Shown here in pieces: positions 1 to 11,622 of a stretch of 52,847 nucleotides of DNA. Below the pieces are notes generated by a model. That model was not told the DNA's origin, ran no database searches, and worked only from the letters and a program-made list of their open reading frames with translations. Source of the DNA: Azolla pinnata (Eukaryota > Streptophyta > Polypodiopsida > Salviniales > Salviniaceae); contig JBBBWG010027401.1 in the NCBI GenBank assembly GCA_037176905.1, positions 10,544 through 63,390 on the forward strand. Reading direction: 5' to 3'. A program made the position numbers and the translations under genes. Positions within the stretch are counted from its first letter, which is position 1; every line of letters begins with the position of its first letter.

Positions 1-379
1 GTTCTCGACATAAATCTAATTCATCCAGGGTCAGAGCTAATTCTTGTGTTCTAGACATAAATCTAACTCATCCGGGGGCAGAGCTAATTCTTGTGTTCTA
101 GACATAAATCTAACTCATCCGGGGGGGCGGAACTAATTCTTGTGTTCTCGACATAAATCTAATTCATCCAGGGTCAGAGCTAATTCTTGTGTTCTAGACA
201 TAAATCTAACTCATCCGGGGTCAGAGCTAATTCTTGTGTTCTAGACATAAATCTAACTCATCAGGGGCCAGAGCTAGTCCTTGTGTTCTCAACATAAATC
301 TAACTCATCCGGGGGCAGAGCTAGTCCTTGTGTTCTCGACATAAATCTAACTCATTCGCGGGGCAGAACTGATTCTTGT
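1..379. repeat. 47-bp minisatellite, about 8 copies
   Basis: Direct tandem repeat with units starting at 1, 48, 95, 144, 191, 238, 285 and 332. The unit is 47 bp (49 in the third copy) and begins GTTCT(A/C)GACATAAATC. Copies differ by scattered substitutions and by the length of a G run. It runs off the left edge, so the true array is longer. Related single units occur near 47847 and 48100. Confidence 0.95.
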
Positions 380-399
380 GCTTTTAAAACTCTCTGCGT

Positions 400-770
400 T
401 CTTGCACAATGTGGGATGGGTGCGTATGTGCATGACGGCACGCATGGGGCATGGTGCCCGATGTGCGCAGATGTGCATGATGGGTCAATGCGCATGTCGT
501 GGCGGATGTGATGCGCATGGGGCGCATGGAAGTGCCCGCGATGCGGCGTGTGCATGATGATGCGCGTGCATGTGGTGCCTGATGAATGCAATGCAATGCG
601 CATCATGATGCTCATGCAGTGGTACGTGCATGATGCACATGCGGTATGCACATGACGTCTCTGCAATGCATCGCTATGGGGGCATGTGCATGCATGTGCA
701 TGGGGCGCATGCGCCCGCATGCATGTGCAAGATGCGAATGCGGAGATGCAGATGTATGACGATGGTCTGC
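400..770. repeat. GCATG-rich low-complexity tract
   Basis: Dense ATGC/GCATG/TGCATG words in irregular order, largely alternating purine-pyrimidine. Long open frames on both strands here result from the missing stop codons of this simple sequence and are not genes. Composition matches the block at 25.6-26.2 kb. Confidence 0.85.
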
Positions 771-1294
771 GGCCGCCACCATGCCCACAATAACAGTCGT
801 TGCATTCCCAGATCCCGATCGATGCCGCACAACACACGAGCCCTTCGATCGAATCGCAGTTGAGGATCGATCGATCGATCTTTCGCACATAACTCTCCAT
901 TGTACATGAATACAACCTCGAGCGAACCGAAAGCATAGAACCCAAAGAGCACGGCATCTTGCTGGTTTGATTCAACAACAATCGGCAGACGAAACCCATC
1001 GTCGCCCGATCAAACGCGCATCATATATATACCAAAGGAAGTGGGCCGATTCGGGTCTGCGATCGGGCATCAACCATGGGGTTTTCTTCCGACATGTATC
1101 GACATGCGAGTTGGAACTCTCGGGGAGCAAATGACAGGGCAACGGAAATCTCCCCATTGTTTGAAGTTCGAAAAACAATGTCTCCCCCCATTCTCCGATC
1201 GCCATGGATCGGGAATTTCAATCGCACAAGTGGGGAAACCTAAGGAGAAATCGAATCGAAAGCCGACCTGTGATTCAATTCCGGCGCACTCTCG
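771..1294. other. no gene; downstream flank of the kinase gene
   Basis: Holds the presumed 3' UTR and flank of the minus-strand kinase gene. A GATC run (about 863-880) is the only notable feature; the same run followed by TTTC recurs near 38318. Open frames covering this stretch match no family I recognise. Confidence 0.5.
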
Positions 1295-4200
1295 TCAGGG
1301 CTTGAAGCTCAGAGATCTCAGACTAGTCGTCCTCTTCGGGGCCTTGAGCACCCGCCTCCACAGGCTTTGCTTCACGCACAATGGCTTTATCAGCTCGAGA
1401 TCGGTTATGATACGGCCAAAGCATGGCCTTGCCATGGGGTCCTTGTCCCAGCACGCCTCTATCAACCTGCGAAATTACACACACAAAAAGGGAAAAGAAA
1501 AAAAAAACAAAACCCCTTCAGCGTTATCATCGACTGAGATGCAAACTCGCGAGCATGATGATATATGCTTCTTCCTTTGTTTAAGATGTTTCCGAAGCTT
1601 TTTTACATTGCATTGATTGGCATTCACTTTCGTCTTTGGCTTCTGCATACTGAGAAAACCACCTGGCATAAGAAGGTCATTCCCAACATATTCACACCAT
1701 TCAAGAGATTGGGGTAATCTGCATATTGGTTTATCCTGGCTTTCTTCTCAAACCAGCTTGTATTTCTTGGTTGATGCACATGTAAACAAAAAAGTACTCT
1801 TCATTCTCTCTTTTTAACTCTGTTATCTCAGAGTAGATCACCCCACAGTGCCTCTTCTTTGGACATAGCTCTGTTGTCTCAGAGTAGATCGCCCCACAAT
1901 GCCTCTGCTTTGGAGGATAAGCCCATCATAAACTTTCATTTGATCAATGTTTGCATCATGATAACAGCATTTAAGCCCACTGTTTACTGTTATAAGATGA
2001 AGTCTCAGGGGCCTCCTCTTTACATAGTTCACATTTATCCCATGCATTTCATTCATATTTTGATAGCTCAGGGTCTCTTTACATGTACAACAGCCAATCA
2101 TACCAACAGGATGTGTTTCCAGTGGAGCGCTGCTTTCACCACCGGTGTGCTAATGGGAAGACGCACCACAAGGTAATGGAAGACGTTGGCTTGTTCTGCT
2201 AGTAAGGTCGGGAAATGAGAGAAGTTGTTGGAAGGAAAACAATCAACAATGGACCATCTCAACCTTTCTGGCTCCATTTCTCATGGTATAGTTTTTCCAA
2301 CGGGTACACAAAATCTTTTCTATAAGGAGGGAAACGGATTTTATGTTCAAACTCCTCTACACTCCTGTTATCAACAAATCGCAGTCATTAACCATTTGAC
2401 GCCAATGGTGATTTCCACTCTTTAATGACCCCTCCATCATGGATTCGTCTTCCGTTCATCTAGCCTCCGGAAGTTAAATGTTTAGTTCAAGAAAATATGG
2501 TACCTTGGTGAGCTCTATTACTGATTTTGGTTGGTTCTTCTCAAAGATGATACAACACTGCCATTTACACTGTTACGGATCCCTTCCACCTTTCCTTCCT
2601 TCCTTTCACTCTTTATCTTGAATGTACTATATGATTGTGGAATAACCAAAGGGAAGTATACGTGTGTGTTTTGTTTTTCTCTCATATTGGGGCAATACCC
2701 TGATGGTGCGGCATGTTATTAACAAACAAACATATGCAAACCTCATCCACTTCACTAATTTACTAGATGATGTTGCAGTATGTACGGATTAAATCACATG
2801 TTACCAATTCGGCATTATATCGGAACGCTTCTCTCTTCCTGATCCTAAGCAACTAATCTGCCTCATGCAAATTGCTCATGCTCCCATTTTGAAATTGAGG
2901 ATTAGACTTAAATATGTCATGACAAAAGGAACTCTAACACACCTTCATAGCCTATACTATTTTCCAGATTGAAACATTCATGTACATTCCATCATATTAT
3001 TCATACTCACTTTTTCAGTCCTTGGGGATAGTGTTTGTCCTTCGATCTGAAAGATGGCCGGATATTCTCATGACAAACAGCCTGAATAACATCTTCCTCC
3101 TTCCGTAGAAAAAACTCAGAACGACCCTCAATCATCTGCAATAGTTATAGAACAAAGTCATCAATGGCATTGTGAATCATGATATATCTTGTGGACCTTA
3201 TAATATAGACAGTAATCATACCTGATACAAAATTATGCCAAAGGAATATACATCCACTTGCTTGTCAAATGCTTTTCCTAGCAACAGTTCAGGGGCCATG
3301 TAATGTCCTGAACTCTCATCACAAGAAAAGGCAGTTTAAACTTTTGCCCACATATATGTTCATTCAGCATTAATTTTTGTCTGTTACTTACGTGATGGGA
3401 TGCTAGAGTCTGCATTCAGAATCTGACCAAGATAAAAGTCTGCTACCTTAAGGCGACCTACTCTATCCCGAAGTATGTTTCTGGCAACATACTGAGAAGA
3501 GAAAAAATTAGTGACCATACTGACACAAACTGCTACAGCAAGTTCTCTGTTATGCTAGAGATCTTCCAAAAGAAGAAGCTGTACTCCATCAAATCTCGAA
3601 ATTGTCTGTTCTTACCTAACAATATTATCTGTGCCTTCTGCTGCTCTTATTACCTATTTTGTTCTTGAGTGTTATCAGAGTCATTGTCTCACTTTAATTA
3701 AATTTACGTGGATATGATTTTATATCGGAAGAAATTTGTGATGTCTGCCACAAGAAGATATTTGTACTTGAATGATTGAAAGCAGTTTTAAGTTTTGGGG
3801 TTACTTAACTACGTTCCAATTTCCATTGTTTGGCTACGTTTGTGAAGACAAACAAGATGACCAGAAAATCCTGGATATCCATCTAAAGCATGAGAACATT
3901 TCAAGGTATCTTTTGTTTCAGTTTCAGCGGAAGATGTTACTGATCAATTTCCTGAATTCAATGGTATAACCCACTTCTGGGCACATATATTTCTCATTGA
4001 CAGGATTGAAACAAAGTATGTTACCTTGGTTTCAATTCACGGTGTATGATTGGATCAGGTTTCCATTGATGCAAATAATTCAATCCCCTGCATGGTATAA
4101 TTTTCTTTAGCAATAGCATGGAATGCATCAGTACTTTAATGACAGTGACACCACACATACAGATGGTAGTAGGTAAAAATCCATTCAAAGATGGACGAAA

Positions 4201-7200
4201 TTCAAACTGCAGATAGGCTGGATACAGTTATGTAGTGAAGATGAATCAATATGTTGACTAAGATGACCCTTTGAACATAAGTATTAATGAAAAACATAAT
4301 ATTCACATCACAAAGCAGCAGTGTCTCATCACAGAGCAGTTTACTATGAGAATCTTCTTAGTCTTAAGTGCAAGTTGCTGGGTATCAACGGAGCAAGACT
4401 TAACTGTGATCATAATTCAATACCATTTAATTCCTTCAAAGGCATTGTAAGTTATTTCACAGAATAATGATGTTTTTCATGGTTTCATGGTTTCCAAGTT
4501 TTTGTACCCTGACATAATCAAGGAAAATCCTAAGAGATTAATTTAGGCATCCAAAGAGTAGACATTTTCCTTGCATTTAATTACCTTCCTACAAACAAAC
4601 TTAAATGTAACAAAATTTTCTTACATTGCTATATCAAGAGCATATCTCACAGCTTTTGGTAGCTCTAATTGACCCTTCTGCTCCAGATACCAATGTAGAT
4701 CTCCCTGTACATGCCAAAATGCTAAAATTAAGTTTCATTGCCGCATCCCTTGCGAAGGCCCCTACAGGCACTTTGTAAATGAACACATTGAAACTTGCAG
4801 AAGCTCCATAAAAGATCAGAATACGAAAATTATTAAAATGGAAGTAAATGCATCGGAGAGAAAAAGGGCATCAAACATATGCCACTTCAAGGAAAAGATA
4901 ATAGAAATGACATGGACAATTTGTTACACCAGCAAAAAGATGGTCATTTACTAAATGCGCATTACTAGAAGTACAGATTGGAGATGAACCGGTCCAAAGC
5001 TGCTACAACTTCTGAAAATAGCAAAGTGATTTGTGATATATAAACTCTGGAAAACCTGAGTTCCCATTTTACCACAATTTCTTGGTTATTCCTGGAAGAG
5101 ATATTATGTGTCAAGTATGTGTAAACTATTGAGAATATTGTACGATTGAATTCATCCCCTTTCTCTCTTCTTAAGACGTAGTTGGAGGGTATGAAAAATC
5201 GTTTTTCCTGTTTAGTCTGGAAGGAGCTACTCGCTAAATTGGAGAGAATAAATGCCCGCTTATTGACATTATATATTTATACATTATTCAAAGCCTAAAT
5301 ATATGTAGACATTACTAATATAATCGAAGGGAATAATCCATGTACAATATCACTTACCCCAGCACAGTACTCAACAATGATACGCATTGGTGTGCTTTGA
5401 GTTACAGCTCCTAAAAATTGTACAATGTTTGGATGCCGCAACTTCTGCAGCAAAGCCAATTCATCCCGAAAAAGACTCCTACAATACAAAATGTCAGGAT
5501 AAGCCACTAACTCATTTATTTATTGGGAATGGAAGCTTTAACGCTGAGTGAGCAGCCCTCCATCAAACTTCTCTACAGGTGGCCTTTCCAAGTTAATATG
5601 TTTTTTCTGTGATAACATTACATACCTAATAATCATCCTTTGATTAATTTAGAACAGGTTTTCAGTTTATTCATTAGCAATTTATATTAACTCATCCAGG
5701 TGTGGTTTCAGATCACGTAAGGGATCATAACCAGGAAAAACATATTATGTAATGATGCAAGATCCTGAGCTGAGGTCAGGACACATATCTGCACATGGTA
5801 CCTTTATAAGCTTACTAGTGCCATTTTATACATACATATACACAAACATACATTTGAGCTTGGCGTATATCCATCCATGTTCACAAGGTTCATAAGGGCA
5901 TTAGATAGAATATATAGCCTTCTAATTCTATCACCAGGATATAGTTTGCACTAGTAATATTACATGAACATATACACAAAATTTCATTTGTGTTCAGTGT
6001 ATGCACATGCTACATACGGTTAGTACCAATCATGGTTACCTATAAAATATTATTTACGAACATAGCTACCTGGTATAATCAGCAGTTGTCCAAAACAGCT
6101 TAAATCAAATGCATTTGGACCAACAAAACACAAGTTGGAATCAGAACAAAAAAGGGACAGAACTTACACGACATGTCCCCGATGGGATAAATCATCAGGA
6201 ATCTCCTTCAAAGCAACTTGAGTGCCATGCCATGTACCAATAGTAAACTGCAGAACGTAGCAGTTAAATACAATATTTTGTAGCTCAAACGCACTAATTG
6301 CTTTTGCTAATTCAATATATGAAAGCTTTCTTTCATAATAGAGTAAAACAAATGTTAATATTTTGAACACCTAACATGATAGTATGCATAACAAGGGCAG
6401 CACAGTCAATACATGTACATATCTAGAGATTTCACCATCCACAAATAGCAAGATTTTGTTGCCAAGCATTATTAACCAACCACCACACAAGCCAACCATG
6501 TGACAAGAATACGTTTATCATTCATCTTTACTTCAATATTGACCATAAACCTCCATAAAGCACAGATAGATAACCACAATCAAGAACACTTGAAATAAGA
6601 AATCAAAAATTACCTCAGGAAGCTTTGGGTCCCTCTTGAAATTACCAAGCTCTTTTGCATTAACTTCGTATTCAGGAACATCAGCTGGATTTACAACTTC
6701 CATTGGAGCATTCGCAGGTCTTTGCTGCAGAATGTGCATTGCAAATAGCATGATTTAAACAGATGAAAAAGAGGAAGATGGACCAGCCATGTACACGGGA
6801 TATGTTTAATGAACATACGGGCAGCTGAGCTCCAGCACGCTCTAAAATTGCACAGACATCTTTGTTTCCATAATGCATTGCATCTGCAAGAGGCTACGAA
6901 GAAGAAGGGAGGTAAGGAAGAAGGACACATGGAAACAGGAAAAAAAAAAGGAAACAGAAAAGAAACAAAAAAACGCATAAAAGAAGAGAAGAACGTAAAG
7001 CAGCTTTAACAATCAAGAAGAAGAGAAAGAAAAACATAGAAGTTCTAGAAAAAGAACTATATATTTTTCCTTCAATATTAAGCAATTCGCATTCTTCAAG
7101 AAGCATAAAGAAGATGGTGGTACTAATTCAATATAAATAGACATCACTAAAATGCAGTCTCATTAGCTCTATGATGGAATGGCAATAATAAGAAAAGAAT

Positions 7201-8875
7201 CAGACAACTTTTTCATGAACCCATTTTTTCAACAGAGAAGAAGCAATCACTGCCTATTTTCTATCCTTACCACATGCTCCCGTGCAACATTAGCTTCATG
7301 ACACAACATCATTAAGGAAAAACGTGGCAATAGGATCCAATAGCAGCAATAAGAAGAGAACTAGAAAAATTTCTATCAACCAGTTTCTTCAGAAAGGGAA
7401 GAAGCTAGGACTATCTATTTTCTATCGTTAGCACAAGCACTCCTACCACATTAGGTCCATGAAACAACACCGTTAAGGAGACATCAAAGACACTTCTATC
7501 ATTTTCCATCAAAAACTTCCTTTAAAGAAGCTTGCAATGCTAAATCCAGCAATAAATTCTCCGGTGAAAAATGATTTCAGAGCATCACTTGGAAACTACA
7601 ATAAATCTTCTACTCATCCTTGCAAATTATTTCTTGGGGTCGTGCCCTAACTACATCATAGGATTTTTTCCTGATAGTTATTTATATCTTATATCCTATG
7701 TCCAAGCCATTTTTACCCAATCTATAAGGTGGCATAACCTTAGGTCTGGTAGAATACTTGAGTGCACGTTTATAGGCTGAGTACTTGTTTTTCGTAGTAT
7801 GAAGAAATTGGATGTGGAGGAGTAGACCCAGTCGTCTCCATGAGGAATGTTTTGAAATTTCGCTATCTCCTTCCATGCACTAAGTGAGATAATGCCACCC
7901 CTGCAGCAACACTGACCTCCAAAGCTCTAAATAACATTGATCTTACTTCCCATCCCTAAGTGCCATTTTGCAAGTTGCATTAATTTTTATGTATATAAAC
8001 TATAGCATGTACTCCACCTACTGTTACTAGGACATTCATAGCAAAGCATTTGAGGCTTTGGTTCCCTTGTAAAAGTTGGATAGATATAACAGGTTGAGCT
8101 CACCTTATTGCCATCATCTTTTTCCTTTGACCACATGAACATTAGGAGTAGATTTCAGAAAACGTTTCCAAAAGAACGAGCACGAATTACATATCATCCA
8201 TATCATACGAGAGGATCACAAGATCAATTTCATTTATGATTAAAATTTAAGCACAATTTGGGCCATCTTCCATTCTTCCTTTGTAGCTTTAATTTCTCTA
8301 TTTACTCTAGTTTGGCATCCACACAGGAACAGAAAGAGAGGACTTCAACGTTATCCCACTCAATAATAGGTCTTGGCGGAAGAAGAAAGGAGAAAGAAGA
8401 CAAAGGATGTATCAGTGCTAGGCTAATTACCGATTGCTAAAGCCATGAGTTCAAAACATCCACGTGCAATGAAAGATAGGACAGACGAATCCACAATTTA
8501 TTCCAAGAAGAGAAAAAGAAAGAGGGAAGAGACAAGCTTGCTTACGGTGCTACCCCAGCGATCGCTGGCATTCACATTTGCCCCATGTTTAAGCAGCAAT
8601 TCCACAACCTTGGCATGGCCTTCACAAGCAGCAACGTGGAGAGCTGTGCGATCATCGAAATCCCCACTGTTTACGTTTGTTCCTTGTGAGAGTTGCCACT
8701 CAATCCCTTTCTCATCTCCTTTGCATGAAAGGAAGAGCAAGACCATAGCCTTGTCCATGTTTTCGGGCAGGGTTAACTCAGATGACAGCAACAATCCTTC
8801 CTCCAAGTCGGAGTTGTGAGGAGCCAAGGAAGATTGCCTCCCCAAGACAAACCGATTCTTCACCACTGTATCCAT
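1295..8875 (-). CDS. ankyrin-repeat Raf-like protein kinase (plant integrin-linked kinase group)
   Basis: Eleven coding exons, in order 8546-8875, 6819-6893, 6614-6724, 6168-6247, 5358-5478, 4625-4704, 4025-4087, 3392-3480, 3222-3307, 3011-3135, 1295-1466; 443 residues. The N-terminus has the family motif GRQSSLAP (12-19). Ankyrin repeats follow (about 46-135, [14 protein letters not shown]), then a kinase domain with VALK (Lys186), [18 protein letters not shown] (321-323) and the late-lobe [11 protein letters not shown]. This order and the wording match plant ILK-type Raf-like kinases. Two catalytic motifs are changed: the HRD loop reads HRE (281-283) and DFG reads DFY (301-303). The glycine-rich loop is also degenerate, so it may be a pseudokinase. 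The start is the first ATG after the 5' UTR intron; a 73-residue in-frame extension is possible. Family members act in signalling; the partner here is unknown. Confidence 0.93.
1818..1916. repeat. 51-bp duplication in last kinase intron
   Basis: Two imperfect copies starting at 1818 and 1869 (CTCTGTT.TCTCAGAGTAGATC then CCCCACA.TGCCTCT.CTTTGGA), inside the 1.5-kb intron 1467-3010. Confidence 0.85.
7182..7489. repeat. degenerate ~160-bp duplication in first kinase coding intron
   Basis: Two diverged copies (about 7182-7330 and 7344-7489) share the order GCAATAA.AAGA, CTATTTTCTATC.TTA, then TCCATGA/TTCATGA.ACAACA and GTTAAGGA. They lie in the 1.65-kb intron 6894-8545, which otherwise shows no coding signal. 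Confidence 0.6.
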
Positions 8876-9832
8876 ATTATATGACAATTGTCTGCTCAAA
8901 TGGATTGTCTTCTTCGTTAAGCCAATAACTTCTGATCGTGTCAGGCCTCTGCCACCTGCAAGACGATATTTTGAAATCCGAATTTCGAAGCGAACTCATA
9001 AGGTTTCTTGCAAATAACAATTGGAAAGGCATAGAAACAATGAAATGGAAGGATGTTATGAAGGAAAACCAGAGACAGTTGCAGACAGAAAATTTCTTAA
9101 AGAAGCTGATGTCCTCGTCCTCTTATTCAGGCAAGCACCAGCAAAAGAAAGCACAACCGAAACAGAAAAAGAGTAGAATAGAAAGAAAACGAAGGTAAAA
9201 GGATCAAAGTACAGCTATTCACAGTAGCTATGATTAACGTGGAAAGTTTCTCGATGAGATTTTCAGCCAGAATTCCAATGCTCAAACTGCTTGCACAGAA
9301 AAACTGTAAAGTTCGCACTTCAGACGGCGAATAGTACTACTTTCGGCTAGAATCAATTTGAATATAGAAGATGAAAATACATGCTCCCTTGAGCTTTACA
9401 TCTAGATGCAGGAGAACACATTGCGCTTATTATCTGATTGTCGTATAAGAGCATGCAAATGGACGTAAAAGGAAAGCGAAGAATCACAGAAACAAAGAAA
9501 ACCAAATTATAGCAGGAAACGAAAAGAGAAAGGGAGGAAGGAGCTAGAACTGCGGATGCAATCGAAACTATAAAGGAAACTCCTTGCGAAACGAAATTTA
9601 AGCATTTTGTGGTGAAGATGATCCATATTCAGAGGCTCGAAGGTCCATATTCAGAGGCAAGAAACCAAAGGCGCGAGAGAAGAGCTCAGCACAACATAGC
9701 GGGCAAGCAAATTCGAATGATTGCTCAAATTCTAATCAAATCCCGGTAGGCGGCGAAGTAAAAGCACGCCTCGCCGGACTGGAAATGGAGGAGAGAGAGA
9801 GAGAGAGCGAGAGAGCGAGAGAGACGCATTAC
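8876..9832 (-). other. kinase 5' UTR and 5' UTR intron
   Basis: A donor (CAG then GTAATG) lies at 9832. Two acceptors 7 nt apart (CTTGCAG at 8957, then GGTGGCAG at 8950) precede the first coding exon, so about 8951-9832 reads as an intron. No other coding feature was seen. Confidence 0.55.
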
Positions 9833-9983
9833 CTGGTACAAGGGATTGGATGGGAGGAAGCGGACGAAGCAAGAAGCCAGCGATTTTTGTCTTGCAAGAG
9901 CGTAAGAAAGGCGAGGAGGAGGAGGATCAGGAGTAGGAGGAAGGAGAGTAGAATCCCGCACGAATGGAAGCTCGCCATAGCTT

Positions 9984-10026
<43 letters not shown>

Positions 10027-10060
10027 CACAGAGAACATGTGGGAGGAAGGAGAGAGTGTT
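9833..10060 (-). other. probable leader exon of the kinase gene
   Basis: Read on the minus strand, this CT-rich stretch ends in a consensus donor at 9832. It contains an ATG at 9978 that opens a 49-codon hydrophobic frame running into the donor. Depending on which acceptor is used, the frame becomes an upstream ORF or an N-terminal extension of the kinase. CT-rich leaders are common in plant genes. The transcription start was not located. Confidence 0.45.
9985..10021. repeat. (GA)n microsatellite
   Basis: About 18 GA units within the kinase leader; a shorter interrupted GA tract lies at 9789-9825. Confidence 0.95.
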
Positions 10061-10176
10061 TAGTTGTGAACACAGGGATCCTGTACGTACAGACGCAGGT
10101 ATACGGACGTAAGGTGTACGGTATCCGTACACGTACGCAAACGGAACCGTACAATACGATGTACAGATACGAAGTC

Positions 10177-10268
10177 GTCTTCTTTCTTTTTCTTCTTCTT
10201 TCTTCTTTCTTCTTCTTCTTCTTCTTCTCCTTCTTCTTCCTTCTTTCTTCTTTCTTCTTTCTTCTTCT
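10177..10268. repeat. (TTC)n microsatellite
   Basis: Imperfect TTC/TTTC tract directly upstream of the kinase leader region. Confidence 0.95.
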
Positions 10269-10271
10269 AGC

Positions 10272-10510
10272 AAAGAGTATACTGACGATCGCTATAGATG
10301 AAGAGTATTCTGACCGATTGTTACAGACGAAGAGTATACTGATGATTGTTACATCTGAAGAGTATGATTGTTACAGACGAAGAGTATACTGATGATTGTT
10401 ACATATGAAGAGTATGATTGTTACAGACGAAGAGTATATTGATGATTGTTACATATGAAGAGTATATCGACGATCATTACATATGAAGAGTATACTAACA
10501 ATCATCAACA
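10272..10510. repeat. 28-bp minisatellite with 22-bp variants
   Basis: About nine units beginning AGAGTAT, for example AGAGTATACTGATGATTG then TTACAGACGA. Two copies lack six bases (ACTGAT) and are 22 bp long. It lies upstream of the kinase leader. Confidence 0.9.
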
Positions 10511-11622
10511 GATGCGTAGTCGTTTGGCGATTCTGTATAAGGAACAGGAAATGACAAGCTGCGTAATATGACTAGTGAACAAGGAAGAACAACAACGAGC
10601 GTAAACAGTTAGGTTTCGTGTATGCAAAAGAGATTCGATGATCCGTCTTAGTAATTGTCGATGTACGTGTTTGAGGTCAGGTCCATTCCGATCTATCCGT
10701 GGACAAACACACCGGAATCAAGTTGAACTTGTGTATTTGTACATAACTCTAACCTCATGCATGCAGAAGCTTCTTGAAAGTTTGAGAGCTTTTAGAGCTT
10801 TTCGGACGTTTTCTAAAAACCACTGCATAAAGATAATCCGCACAATATCATCGTGAATATGATCTGTTGGTTGACAGTATACGAAGGTCGTAATAAGTTC
10901 AAGTCTGACCAAGCCATTTCTCATGTCTGTGCACACAAAGCCACTACACGAGGTATCCCTATCGACTTCCATATAAACAAGATGCCACCGCAACAACATT
11001 CATCTGACTATGGTGATCAAAGAGCTTAGAAGTCCTTTCTTTCCGTACCTGAGCATTGGATCAATAACAGGTCGCCCGCATCGCTTCAAGCGATGAGTTG
11101 CCTGCATCATTTCAAGCGACGACACTGTTCAATCAAGTTATGGAAGCAAACCAGACGCGCATATTATGCACAACAAAAACAAATTAGATCAAAATCCCTG
11201 CGAGATCTTACAAAAAAGAATATTCCTCCTTCCTTTCTTGAGGGGTGGGCAAGGTATTATGATTCAAGCCATGTAACCTCGAGATCGATGAGCAAAATGA
11301 TGAGATGGAATCATGTGAGCTCCAATTTTGGTTGTGTTAGATTCAAAGTTAGAACCTAAGGAATGTACAAATTTCTCGTGTTAATGGAACGAAATTTCGA
11401 GGTATAACCTTCCCTTTGAATCGAAAGTCATCGGTTCAAATCTCAAGCACCAACGATTCTTCACAGGGTTAGCCTACCATGCGATTTCCTGTAATGCCAA
11501 AGGCCATTCTCAAAAACATATGGAGATAGTAGGCATGTACTACTGCAAATAACCTTCTTTCAGCAATCCCACAACTGCATCGCCACTGTTTTCCTTTGCC
11601 GATTTCAAGAGACTTCCTCTCT
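10511..11622. other. intergenic, no gene; HEN2 3' flank on the right
   Basis: No supported coding sequence. The right part (about 11450-11622) should contain the 3' UTR of the minus-strand helicase gene. GTTCAAATC near 11434 resembles a pol III B box but no matching A box was seen. Confidence 0.5.

Noticed and set aside
352-999. Long open frames on both strands (Cys/His/Met-rich)
   Set aside because: They coincide with the GCATG-rich low-complexity tract and are open only because its words contain no stop codons; no family resemblance.
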